From positions 1-8,173 of the forward strand of contig JAOUFZ010000071.1 of assembly GCA_029857995.1 (NCBI GenBank): 8,173 bases of DNA, given 5' to 3'. The notes below the pieces were generated by a model. That model ran no database searches and was not told the origin of the DNA. It was given only the letters and a program-made list of their open reading frames with translations. The stretch is from Dehalococcoidia bacterium (GTDB taxonomy: Bacteria; Chloroflexota; Dehalococcoidia; GIF9; AB-539-J10). Position numbers and translations under genes: made by a program. Positions 1-6,821 of the stretch are shown piece by piece. Position 1 is the stretch's first letter, and each line of letters opens with the position of its first letter.

Positions 1-1158
1 GCCTAGATAAGCGGGGATGCTATTGCCATAGCCTTCAACAGTCAGGGTGATAGGAGGCAAGTTCGAAGCATCTCCGTACTTCGAGGCGGCGATGAGCTCT
101 TTCGCCCTTTCTACATCGTAGTCCAGTCCTTCAAGAGCCTCGTTATAGCCAGGCATGCCCGGCGGCAAAATGCCATTAGCGCTATTTAAGATGTCCCTCA
201 ATATCACCTTTGCGATACGCTCTTTATCCACAGCCAGACAAAAGGCCCGGCGGACATTAACATCGTCGAAGGGAGGTTTAACAGTGTTGAAGCCAATATA
301 ATAGAGGCTGAGCTCAGGCGTTACAGCTAACTCTTGATGAAGCGGGTTAGTCTCATCACGCACCTGGTCAATGTAAGCCAGGTAAACAGGAACGACATCA
401 ATCTGCCCTGTCTCATACAGGGTCATGGGCTCGCCAGCGACAAGAGAAAATATGACGCGCTGCAATCTGGCAGGTTCGCCATAATAGACCTGGCTACGCT
501 CCAGAATCAGCCGCTGCCCCGGTGTCCATTCCCTTAGCTTAAATGGTCCTGTTCCGTTTGGCTCGAGCCACCAGTATTCCCCAGAGTCGGCATCATCTCT
601 ATCCACCACAAAGGCGGTGGGATAAGCTAGCTTGTCCAGGAAGTAAGCCTTGGGAGCATCAATGGTAACCCGAAGAGTATAGTCACCAATGACTTCCACC
701 CCAGTGATTTCCCCCGTTTTTCCCGCCAGCATATCTTTAGCACCAACGATATCGCCCAGATACGTAGTGGCTGTGCCAGAGCCAGTATCCGGGTCACAAG
801 CGCGCTCCCAGGAGTATTTGAAATCGGCAGCCCTGACCTCCCGGCCGTCATGAAATTTCACGCCCTGTCGCAGGTGGAAAGTATATGTTTTGCCGTCAGG
901 GCTTGGCTCCCAGCTCTCAGCAATATCGGGCACTATGTCTAGCTCCTCGTCAAGACGAACCAAGCCGGAGAAGATGTGCATGACGTAGAGATGAGAAGAC
1001 ATGTCGGCAGAAATTGCAGGGTCAAGCGTCACGGGCCCGACGTCCCAGAGGCGAAGGATGTCCTGGCCACCCCACCAAGGCTCGCAGGCAATCGAAGGCG
1101 AAACCGACAAAGCCACCAAAAACAGAGATAATAATGCAAGCCGCCAAATTCTTTTCAC
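1..1158 (-). CDS. ABC transporter substrate-binding protein, family 5 (peptide/nickel type), 3' end cut by window
   Basis: An extracytoplasmic solute-binding protein of the SBP_bac_5 family (DppA/OppA/NikA-like), which captures peptides or other small ligands for an ABC importer. I translated 386 codons without interruption from a GTG at 1158 to the window edge; family members are about 500-600 residues, so roughly the last third is missing. The N-terminus has a signal peptide (KR, then a hydrophobic stretch LALLSLFLVALSV) ending in SIAC, so the protein may be a lipoprotein anchored at that Cys, although the -3 residue is Ser rather than the usual Leu. Family hallmarks are LDIVPDIAESWEPSPDGKTY, the LRQGVKFHDG motif, NGTGPF, and PPFDDVNVRRAF followed by AVDKERIAKV. 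The GTG overlaps the stop of the DUF1893 gene by four bases (GTGA), and GGAAGG lies six bases upstream. The ligand cannot be read from the sequence; permease and ATPase genes would be expected to the left of the window. Confidence 0.93.
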   Translation of the reverse strand, partial: MKRIWRLALLSLFLVALSVSPSIACEPWWGGQDILRLWDVGPVTLDPAISADMSSHLYVMHIFSGLVRLDEELDIVPDIAESWEPSPDGKTYTFHLRQGVKFHDGREVRAADFKYSWERACDPDTGSGTATTYLGDIVGAKDMLAGKTGEITGVEVIGDYTLRVTIDAPKAYFLDKLAYPTAFVVDRDDADSGEYWWLEPNGTGPFKLREWTPGQRLILERSQVYYGEPARLQRVIFSLVAGEPMTLYETGQIDVVPVYLAYIDQVRDETNPLHQELAVTPELSLYYIGFNTVKPPFDDVNVRRAFCLAVDKERIAKVILRDILNSANGILPPGMPGYNEALEGLDYDVERAKELIAASKYGDASNLPPITLTVEGYGNSIPAYLG

Positions 1159-1580
1159 CGTTGACCTTCCCCAAAAAGAGACTTTAACACTGCCAGCAAT
1201 TGAGAAGGCTTCTGGCAACCCTCTGCCAGCTTCTCGAAAGGACACAAGTCTGTGCCATCATAGTTGGAGATATGAGGTACTATGTTCTTGCTATCAACGG
1301 CTACTCCCTTCTTTTTTAACATATCAGACGCTCCCTGGCTCGCTATACCAGCATACACCGAGGTTATCCGAGCATGAAGACACAGCATAGCTACAGCTAA
1401 CCCCACAATTCGGTCAGCCACGGCAGCATTATGTAAACCTCTTCCTATACTCTGAACGGCTTGAAAAAAGGGGCCTATTCCGCGCTCTTTCGAGCCGAAA
1501 AGAACCTGCCCTTTCTTGACGATAATCAGGTTCCATTTGTCTTCCTCTAGAAGAGAGCGAGCCAGGTCAATATCTTTCAT
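1155..1580 (-). CDS. DUF1893 domain protein (deaminase-like fold)
   Basis: A 141-residue soluble protein that I recognise as DUF1893, the family of Thermotoga TM1506, whose structure is related to the cytidine deaminase fold; no biochemical function is established as far as I know. Visible family features are the N-terminal ALLEE-type helix (LARSLLEEDKWNLIIVKKG), LFGSKERGIGPF, the AVADRIVGLAVAMLCLHA helix, and the C-terminal NYDGTDLCPFEKLAEG. There is no obvious HxE...PCxxC zinc-deaminase signature, so catalytic deamination is doubtful. The ATG at 1580 has only a weak GGAA upstream. Its stop overlaps the GTG of the downstream substrate-binding protein (GTGA), which implies translational coupling. 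It lies 76 bases after the DUF362 gene. The family call is firm; the role is unknown. Confidence 0.85.
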   Translation of the reverse strand: MKDIDLARSLLEEDKWNLIIVKKGQVLFGSKERGIGPFFQAVQSIGRGLHNAAVADRIVGLAVAMLCLHARITSVYAGIASQGASDMLKKKGVAVDSKNIVPHISNYDGTDLCPFEKLAEGCQKPSQLLAVLKSLFGEGQR

Positions 1581-1625
1581 GCTATTCCAAATAGTGTTCC
1601 AACAAGTGATTAAATCCCGAGGAAT

Positions 1626-1657
1626 ATCGAATCCGTCCCGGTCACGCGGACTTCGAT
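1626..1657 (-). repeat. imperfect hairpin just after the DUF362 stop codon
   Basis: ATCGAATCCG (1626-1635) pairs with CGGACTTCGAT (1647-1657), giving a stem of ten base pairs with one bulged base and an 11-base loop. It begins at the TAA of the DUF362 gene. No run of U follows on the minus-strand transcript, so it does not look like an intrinsic terminator. It could stabilise or partly attenuate the message between the DUF362 and DUF1893 genes, or be chance. Confidence 0.4.
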
Positions 1658-2778
1658 TATTTGGTTATTCTTTGCTCTTTCAGCTGGTATTCCATATTGC
1701 CCAAGCCAAGCTCCTGGGCAGTTCTTATTTGGAGCAGGCTATCCGTGCCATTTATCTTGCCCAGGATATCGGGAGAGCTGATGTCGGCAAATTTCCCCAG
1801 TGGTTTGCTTTGAGCAATCAAGTCCAACGATGCCTTGTCAATGGCCACCACATCCGTAGACGCAAGGATGCCGATATCGGGGACTACCGGAAAACCTGAC
1901 GGCGCGACACAATCACATAATCGCGTTACATCCTGGACGAAATTGATGAAAGCCACCTTAGAGTGAAATCGGCCTAGTACCCCCGCTGCGGCATGAGCCA
2001 GAGAGACTTGAAACCTCTCCTTAGCCTCGGGAGGCAAGGAGTAAACATCCTCCGGGCAGAGATACAGACAATGACTGCAATCCATGCATTTCTCATCATC
2101 ACGCACCATTTTTTCCTCAACTAGCGACAAGGCTTTGAACGTGCATGCCTCAACGCATTGTCCGCAGCCGTTGCATTTGGAGATGTCAATGATAGCCCGA
2201 TTCGCCCTATGTTGAGCAGCCTTCGACTCCTTGCTAACACAGCCCATAGCCACATTCTTGATAGAGCCGCCAAAGCCGGCTTGTTCATGCCCTTTCACAT
2301 GAGAGAGAACTATCAGGGAGTCGGCATGGAAAATCTTCCTGGCTATCTTTATCGTATCCAAAGAACAACCAGAAATTTGCCTGGGGATCTCTACCAACTC
2401 TCCATCATAACCTTGTTCCCCGTCAGCGATAACCAAAGGCGCTCCTACCGATTCTTCAGTAAAGCCATTGCGGGCTGCTGTAGCCAGATACTGGCTGGCA
2501 GTGAATCTCCCCAAGGGATAAAGAGTAGTGGTATCGGTGACAAACGGTCTGCCCCCAGCTTCTTTGATCAAATCACATGCCCGGCGCACTATCGGCGGCC
2601 GCAAATAACCGCTACCACCATATTCTCCCATATGCACCTTCACTGCCACTGAATCACCCGCAGAGACAACATTGGCTACTTCTGAGAAAAGAGTCCTCAA
2701 CCCTCTGAGGAAAGCCCTAACTCTATCATAAGGGAAGAAGAAAACCTCGCTTTTTTCGCTGGTCGTCACGATGTTCAC
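1657..2778 (-). CDS. DUF362 domain protein with two 4Fe-4S ferredoxin motifs
   Basis: A 373-residue iron-sulfur protein of the DUF362 family, widespread in anaerobes and without a settled function. The N-terminal half holds the DUF362 core: VKVHMGEYG near residues 47-53 and HVKGHEQAGFGGSIKNVAMG (160-179). A 2x[4Fe-4S] insert follows, with C202-x2-C205-x2-C208-x3-C212 and C231-x2-C234-x2-C237-x3-C241-P; the first motif ends in CT rather than the usual CP. The C-terminal part has the PVVPDIGILASTDVVAIDKASLDLI segment typical of the family. No signal peptide or membrane segment is seen, so it is probably a cytoplasmic electron-transfer or assembly protein. The listed start is a GTG. A second GTG three codons later (2769) has AGGTGA five bases upstream and may be the real start. 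It lies 44 bases after radC. Confidence 0.88.
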   Translation of the reverse strand: MNIVTTSEKSEVFFFPYDRVRAFLRGLRTLFSEVANVVSAGDSVAVKVHMGEYGGSGYLRPPIVRRACDLIKEAGGRPFVTDTTTLYPLGRFTASQYLATAARNGFTEESVGAPLVIADGEQGYDGELVEIPRQISGCSLDTIKIARKIFHADSLIVLSHVKGHEQAGFGGSIKNVAMGCVSKESKAAQHRANRAIIDISKCNGCGQCVEACTFKALSLVEEKMVRDDEKCMDCSHCLYLCPEDVYSLPPEAKERFQVSLAHAAAGVLGRFHSKVAFINFVQDVTRLCDCVAPSGFPVVPDIGILASTDVVAIDKASLDLIAQSKPLGKFADISSPDILGKINGTDSLLQIRTAQELGLGNMEYQLKEQRITK

Positions 2779-2822
2779 CTGCCCAATAGTATATCTCAGA
2801 AATTAAGTTGCAGTAAATTGAT

Positions 2823-3512
2823 TTAGAACAAATTCCTAGCCTTCAGGCTTAAGTAACTCTTATCGCAGACAATGATGTGGTCAAGGACATCAATGCCTAT
2901 AATCTCGCCGGCTTTAGCCAACCGCTTGGTTAGCTCAATATCTTCTTTGGATGGCTCAGGGTCACCCGAAGGATGATTGTGGGCAAAAATCACTGAGGCG
3001 GCGCAGGAAGATACTGCTTCTTTGAACACCTCACGGGGATGAACAATACTGGTATCCAGGCTGCCTATGGAAACTATCCTGGAATCTATTAACCTGTTCC
3101 TGGTATCCAGGCTGAGTACCACAAAATGCTCTTTTTTCTTGCCTTTCAACTTGCTCCTCACCTGGGCTGCCACATCATCTGGGGACTTGAGAATGGGCTT
3201 GGGTTTCTCACCGGCATCGGCTTCCAGTCTCCTGCTCAATTCAAGAGCAGCTTTGATCTGTGCCGCCTTGGCTGGCCCGATCCCTTTCGTTTGAGTCAAC
3301 TCCTCTACAGAAGCATTAGCAACGCCTTTGAGATTGCCAAACCGGCTTAACAGCTTCTGGCTAGTCTCTATGACTGATTCACCCTTGACTCCTCGACCCA
3401 GGATCAAAGCTAAAATCTCCTGGGCAGAAAGAGCTTCACTGCCCAGCCTAAGCAGCCTCTCCCTGGGACGCTCACTAACAGGCAAATCGTGAACAGTAAA
3501 AGAGTCTTTCAT
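2823..3512 (-). CDS. radC: RadC family protein (JAB/MPN domain)
   Basis: A complete 229-residue RadC (UPF0758) protein. The N-terminal domain (about 1-95) carries the SERPRERLLRLGSEALSAQEILALILGRG signature in two parts (residues 13-41) and a helix-hairpin-helix, TKGIGPAKAAQIKAALELS (75-93). The JAB/MPN metalloprotease-like domain (about 105-229) has HPREVFKEA (158-166) and the metal-binding HNHPSGDPEPSKED (178-191), i.e. H178, H180 and D184 of the JAMM motif. RadC was named for DNA repair, but that role has been questioned and its biochemical activity is unclear. The ATG lies eight bases after the protease stop codon. I see no good Shine-Dalgarno, so it may depend on re-initiation. Confidence 0.96.
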   Translation of the reverse strand: MKDSFTVHDLPVSERPRERLLRLGSEALSAQEILALILGRGVKGESVIETSQKLLSRFGNLKGVANASVEELTQTKGIGPAKAAQIKAALELSRRLEADAGEKPKPILKSPDDVAAQVRSKLKGKKKEHFVVLSLDTRNRLIDSRIVSIGSLDTSIVHPREVFKEAVSSCAASVIFAHNHPSGDPEPSKEDIELTKRLAKAGEIIGIDVLDHIIVCDKSYLSLKARNLF

Positions 3513-3520
3513 CGCTTATC

Positions 3521-4789
3521 TTACATGGTTGATTTTCCAGACGAACTTCGCCGGGTCTGCTTCTCAAGAGCCACAGCACCCCACAAAGCGAGTCCTGTTG
3601 CCAATGCTGCTAACGCAGCAATTAGGGCAGGACGAGATTCCCGCGCTGTCCCTTCGCTTTGCTCAGGGCTTCGGCTCACCGCAATGACACTAGAAGGAGC
3701 TAGCGTCGCTCGCCAACTAGCATCAAGATCATCTATGTCAAAACCATACACCGCGGTCAAAGCTTCATCATAGGTGCTACCCTGCTTCAAAATAGTCAAT
3801 AAATCGAGCATCTTATCCTGCCCATGATTGTCCAGGAGATACTCCACAAGGCTATAGCTCTGCGCATAGGAAAGGCGAGCTTTGTCAGCGTAAGCGGAGA
3901 ATGGACTACACAGGCTGCGTACTGAAATAAGTGTGCTCTCCAAAATGGCCTTATTTAGGCTGGAGCGAAGATCTGGGTCAAGCTCACCTTCACTATACGT
4001 AGCTAACCCTTCGTCAAGCCAGAGAGGAAGCTGTCCATAAGGGCTGAAAGTTGCCTGATGAACAACAAGATGCGTCAACTCGTGAACCAACGCTCTCTCG
4101 CCCCACTCAAGTTGGCTCGGTGGGATACTAATAACGATTATACCAAAATCGGGAAAGGCGACACCTCCGGTCCATTCCTGAGAGTAGATCATGGCTCCCT
4201 GCAAGTCCTCACCCGAGGCATAAATATATATCTTGATGGGCCTTTCCAGATATGTGCCAATATCCTGAGTCAGCCTGGCAAGTCCTTCCTCACAAGTATC
4301 CATCAATTCCCGGGCGAAAGAATCGCCGCCCGTATACCAAAAAAGGGTCATTCCTCCACCCTCGCCTACACTGCTAGTCAAGCTGCGCCAGGTGAAGCGA
4401 CTGTCATCGAAACGCATTATCTTAGGAGAGGTCTCAACCCTATTCCCGTCATCATCCTCAATCATCCACCAATATGTGACCTCAGCGCCAGGGGGCAAGC
4501 TTGCATTCGTCATATCCCACACCCAATTAGCCACTATGCTGTTTGCCGGAGTGAAATCAGCCCAACCCTCACTGACAACCTCAGCGTAGTTCATCATATC
4601 CACTCGGTAATAAAGACGCACATCCACGATATCAACATAGCTTTCAGCTTGAACGGTGAACACAGCTCGGCTCGGGAAATTTACATCCACATCGCTAGCT
4701 ATGACTGCAATGCCGGTCTCGGCTGCGACGAGTGAGGGACTTAGAAGGAAAAGAAGCGCCAGAATTATTGAAGCAACACGTCTAATCAT
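3521..4789 (-). CDS. Peptidase MA-like zinc metalloprotease, secreted and membrane-anchored
   Basis: A 422-residue gluzincin-type metallopeptidase of the Peptidase MA-like group. It starts with a signal peptide (RR, hydrophobic 7-20, likely cleavage after about VAA, residue 23). A beta-rich extracellular region of about 100 residues follows (aromatic-rich strands RLYYRV, WVWDM, YWWMIEDDDGN). The catalytic domain spans about 145-365, with the zinc motif HELTH (236-240) and the downstream WLDEGLATY (257-265) supplying the third ligand E260. A C-terminal hydrophobic helix (about 387-406) followed by basic KQTRR is a membrane anchor, so the catalytic domain should face outward. Residues 368-388 are encoded by a dispersed repeat (see separate entry). 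Its ATG overlaps the prfB stop by four bases (ATGA), implying coupling. The substrate is unknown. Confidence 0.87.
   Translation of the reverse strand: MIRRVASIILALLFLLSPSLVAAETGIAVIASDVDVNFPSRAVFTVQAESYVDIVDVRLYYRVDMMNYAEVVSEGWADFTPANSIVANWVWDMTNASLPPGAEVTYWWMIEDDDGNRVETSPKIMRFDDSRFTWRSLTSSVGEGGGMTLFWYTGGDSFARELMDTCEEGLARLTQDIGTYLERPIKIYIYASGEDLQGAMIYSQEWTGGVAFPDFGIIVISIPPSQLEWGERALVHELTHLVVHQATFSPYGQLPLWLDEGLATYSEGELDPDLRSSLNKAILESTLISVRSLCSPFSAYADKARLSYAQSYSLVEYLLDNHGQDKMLDLLTILKQGSTYDEALTAVYGFDIDDLDASWRATLAPSSVIAVSRSPEQSEGTARESRPALIAALAALATGLALWGAVALEKQTRRSSSGKSTM
3631..3688 (-). repeat. short dispersed palindromic-type repeat inserted in frame in the protease gene
   Basis: On the minus strand this stretch begins GTCATTGCGGTGAGCC, contains CCCTGAGCAAAGCGAAGGG (an imperfect dyad, CCCT/AGGG at its ends), and closes with GGGAATCTCGTC. 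It translates in frame to VIAVSRSPEQSEGTARESR. I recall such GTCATTGCG...CCTGAGC...GAAGG...AATCTCGT units as abundant interspersed repeats in Chloroflexota genomes, often read as SRSPEQSEG. It sits between the catalytic domain and the transmembrane helix. Exact ends cannot be set without other copies. Confidence 0.7.
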
Positions 4790-5884
4790 TTCCCCACTTT
4801 GGACCGAAGGTAGGCAGTGATAAATCCATCCAGTTCTCCATCCAGTACAGCTTCGGCGTCGTGAACCTCGTAATCGGTGCGGTGATCCTTCACCATTTTA
4901 TAGGGTTGAAGAACATAACTTCTAATTTGATTTCCCCAAGCCGCTTCAATACGCTGGCCTTTTAGCCTGGCTCTCTCCTCCTCTTTCTGCTTGCGGTCAA
5001 GTTCCAGGAGGCGAGAATAAAGGACTTTCAAAGCAGCTTCCTTGTTCTGGTGCTGAGACCTCTGCCCCTGGCAGGTCGCTACCAGACCTGTAGGCAAGTG
5101 AGTTATCCTGACAGCGCTGCTTGTCTTCTGCATATGTTGTCCGCCGGGACCACTGGACCTGAAAGTGTCTATCCTCAGGTCTTCCGGGTTTATTTTGATA
5201 TCCACCGTCTCTTCAGCTTCAGGGAGGACTTCCACCAGGACAAAAGATGTGTGGCGGGCATGGTCGGCATTAAAAGGAGAGAGACGCACCAATCTGTGCA
5301 CTCCGTGCTCACCCTTGAGATAGCCAAAGGCATAATCCCCTTTAATCTCCACGATAGCGCTTTTTATGCCTGCCTCTTCGCCCGCGGAGACATCTAAGGC
5401 TTCAGCCTCATAGTCATGCCGCTCTGCCCACCTCAAGTACATCCTGAGCAACATATTCGCCCAATCCTGAGACTCCGTGCCACCAGCACCAGCATGAAGG
5501 GCAAGCATGGCATTTCGATTATCGTAATCGCCAGTAAAGAGCTGCTGACTCTCCAACTGTTCAAACTGGGAGTTCAGCTTCTTCAGCTCCAGTTGTATCT
5601 CTTCTTTGAGAGAGTAGTCGTCTTCCGCGATAGCCAGAACAATCATTTCCTGAAGATCGACGGTCTTCTTCTCCAGCCCGCGCCAGACACTGACCAAGTT
5701 CCTCATGCCCCTGAGCTCACGCATGACAGCTTGAGCTTTAGCTGGGTCACGCCAAAAATCAGGTTGTGCTGACTCTGCTTCCATTCTGGCAATTTCCCTT
5801 TCCTTGCCAGAGATGTCAAAGATGCACCATGATGTCTGAGATTTGCCGAAGCAAGGCTTCCAGATTCTCCTTCTCTTCCTGCAT
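4786..5884 (-). CDS. prfB: peptide chain release factor 2 (with +1 programmed frameshift)
   Basis: RF2 reads UAA and UGA stop codons and triggers peptide release on the ribosome. Translation starts at ATG 5884-5882, seven bases after AGGAGG, and runs 22 codons (MQEEKENLEALLRQ... ending VHL) to an in-frame TGA at 5818-5816. A +1 shift on CTT continues as DISGKEREIAR and joins the long frame that has an internal Met at 5784. The full product is 365 residues, the same as E. coli RF2. Key motifs in full-length numbering are GAGGTESQDWANML near 132, the RF2-type codon-recognition SPF (202-204), and the catalytic GGQ in SGPGGQHMQKTSSAVR (GGQ 247-249). Annotating only from the Met at 5784 would lose 33 residues of domain 1. 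The SD overlaps the nfi stop codon and the prfB stop overlaps the protease start. Confidence 0.97.
5815..5827 (-). promoter_or_regulatory. prfB programmed +1 frameshift site
   Basis: The minus-strand sequence GGTGCATCTTTGAC has CTT at 5821-5819, the UGA stop at 5818-5816, and a C after the stop, which makes termination weak. A GGTG that can pair with the 3' end of 16S rRNA lies three bases before CTT, the same spacing as the stimulatory AGGGGG in E. coli, though shorter. Established mechanism: when RF2 is scarce, slow UGA reading lets the ribosome slip from CUU to UUU and read on in +1 frame, so RF2 controls its own synthesis. Confidence 0.93.
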
Positions 5885-5891
5885 TTGCAAT

Positions 5892-5897
5892 CCTCCT
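5892..5897 (-). promoter_or_regulatory. ribosome binding site of prfB
   Basis: AGGAGG lies seven bases before the ATG at 5884. It fixes the start of the short leading frame rather than the internal Met at 5784. The nfi stop codon TAG (5898-5896) lies within this site, so ribosomes finishing nfi end on the prfB SD. Confidence 0.88.
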
Positions 5898-6597
5898 AAT
5901 CGAACAATGTCCCTTGGCAGCTTGGTTCGGACGTCAACATTCCCCCGGCAGCCAGGTGAGCCAGACGGGCGGGTTCAGGAAGCCTATAACCAAGGCAACA
6001 CTTCATAACCCACTGTAAAGCCGATGCCAGGTCAATTTTGTGACCCACGGAAACATATATTGGTTTCACTCCCGACTTAGTTCTCAGCGCTGCCCCAATA
6101 AGCTCACCTTTATCATGCAATTCAGCATGAGAGCCAGCATCTTCTGCCACAGGCTGATGCCGCCCACAAAGGATAGATTTCGCACAGCCTATGGTAGGCA
6201 AATCAAGAAGAAGTCCCACATGTGAGGCAAGCCCAAATCTCCTGGGATGAGCAATCCCTTGGCCATCAACCAGAATAAGGTCGGGAACATTACATAGTTT
6301 TTCACAAGCAGCCAGTATCAAGGGACTTTCTCGGAAAGACAGCAGGCCAGGAACATAGGGAAATCCAATCTTACTCTGAGCTTCCCTCACCTCGACTATG
6401 CTCAACTCAGGGTAACGGAGAACCACCGCTGCTCCTCTAGCTACGCCCTGGGCATCGGGAGCAGATATGTCAATACCGGCAATAAGGCGCGGGTTAACAA
6501 CTCTGTTTTCAGTTACCACCCTTTTCGCCAGACTCAACTGTATTTCCCGTGCTTGGGCGACGCTCACCTTCCACCCGTGTAACGCCTGCACTCTCAT
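5896..6597 (-). CDS. nfi: endonuclease V (deoxyinosine 3' endonuclease)
   Basis: Endonuclease V nicks DNA one nucleotide 3' of deoxyinosine and other deaminated bases, starting their repair. With the start at 6597 (MRVQALHGWKVS) the protein has 233 residues and lines up with my memory of the Thermotoga enzyme. Catalytic residues are visible: D43 in AGIDIS, Y81 and E90 in FPYVPGLLSFRE, D111 in VDGQGIAHPRRFG, H117 in the same motif, and K140 in GCAKS. The C-terminal RLPEPARLAHLAAG is also typical. The reading frame is open to an ATG at 6621 (eight more residues, MECFIIQD), but that start lies upstream of a strong -10 box (6605-6610) and has no clear SD, so I prefer 6597. It is the first gene of the minus-strand cluster. 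Confidence 0.95.
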   Translation of the reverse strand: MRVQALHGWKVSVAQAREIQLSLAKRVVTENRVVNPRLIAGIDISAPDAQGVARGAAVVLRYPELSIVEVREAQSKIGFPYVPGLLSFRESPLILAACEKLCNVPDLILVDGQGIAHPRRFGLASHVGLLLDLPTIGCAKSILCGRHQPVAEDAGSHAELHDKGELIGAALRTKSGVKPIYVSVGHKIDLASALQWVMKCCLGYRLPEPARLAHLAAGGMLTSEPSCQGTLFD

Positions 6598-6604
6598 ATC
6601 TTGA

Positions 6605-6632
6605 ATTATAAAGCATTCCACTGCAATAACAA
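6605..6632 (-). promoter_or_regulatory. candidate sigma-70 promoter for the nfi-prfB cluster
   Basis: TTGTTA (6632-6627), a 16-base spacer, then a perfect TATAAT (6610-6605). Predicted transcription start is at 6597 or 6598, that is, on or one base before the chosen nfi ATG, which would give a leaderless message. A weaker upstream pair (TTGGTA at 6675-6670, TATATG at 6652-6647, spacer 17) could give a second, leadered transcript. Prediction by eye only. Confidence 0.55.
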
Positions 6633-6686
6633 ACTCTGAAGTTGCTCATATATACTCGCCATGGATTCTTACCAAGGATATCAATA

Positions 6687-6715
6687 TTGGCGAAAGCGAA
6701 CTGGTTTGTTATAAT
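6687..6715 (+). promoter_or_regulatory. candidate sigma-70 promoter for the V/A-ATPase operon
   Basis: TTGGCG (6687-6692), a 17-base spacer, and a perfect TATAAT (6710-6715). Transcription would start near 6722, leaving a leader of about 107 bases before the subunit H gene. The leader holds a 10-base perfect palindrome, CAGCCGGCTG (6755-6764). No recognisable riboswitch or terminator is seen in it. Confidence 0.6.
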
Positions 6716-6815
6716 CACAGCCATAGCCAATCATTAGTTACTGAAAGGATTATCCAGCCGGCTGTGGAAATAGCTTACGTGCAAACGTTATCCGGTACCA
6801 GCCCAAGGAGCTATC

Positions 6816-6821
6816 AAGGAG
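6816..6821 (+). promoter_or_regulatory. ribosome binding site of the subunit H gene
   Basis: AAGGAG lies seven bases before ATG 6829, an ideal spacing. A second AAGGAG occurs about ten bases earlier (6805-6810), too far to serve this start directly. Confidence 0.85.

Noticed and set aside
1001..1390. 129-residue plus-strand ORF across the DUF1893 and substrate-binding protein genes
   Set aside because: Antisense to two coupled genes with strong family matches; composition looks random.
1626..1657. Intrinsic terminator after the DUF362 gene
   Set aside because: The hairpin is imperfect and no U-rich tract follows, and the next gene continues in the same direction shortly after.
2158..2652. 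164-residue plus-strand ORF opposite the DUF362 gene
   Set aside because: Antisense to a well-supported iron-sulfur protein gene and without recognisable domains.
4058..4735. 225-residue plus-strand ORF opposite the protease gene
   Set aside because: It lies wholly antisense to a gene with clear protease motifs, has no family resemblance and no convincing ribosome binding site; it is a shadow of the coding strand.
5784..5884. prfB as a pseudogene broken by a frameshift
   Set aside because: The break is exactly at the canonical CTT TGA C site with correct product length (365 residues), so it is the regulated frameshift and not damage.
6509..6730. 73-residue minus-strand ORF across the nfi start and intergenic region
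   Set aside because: It overlaps nfi in another frame, spans the predicted promoter, and resembles no family.
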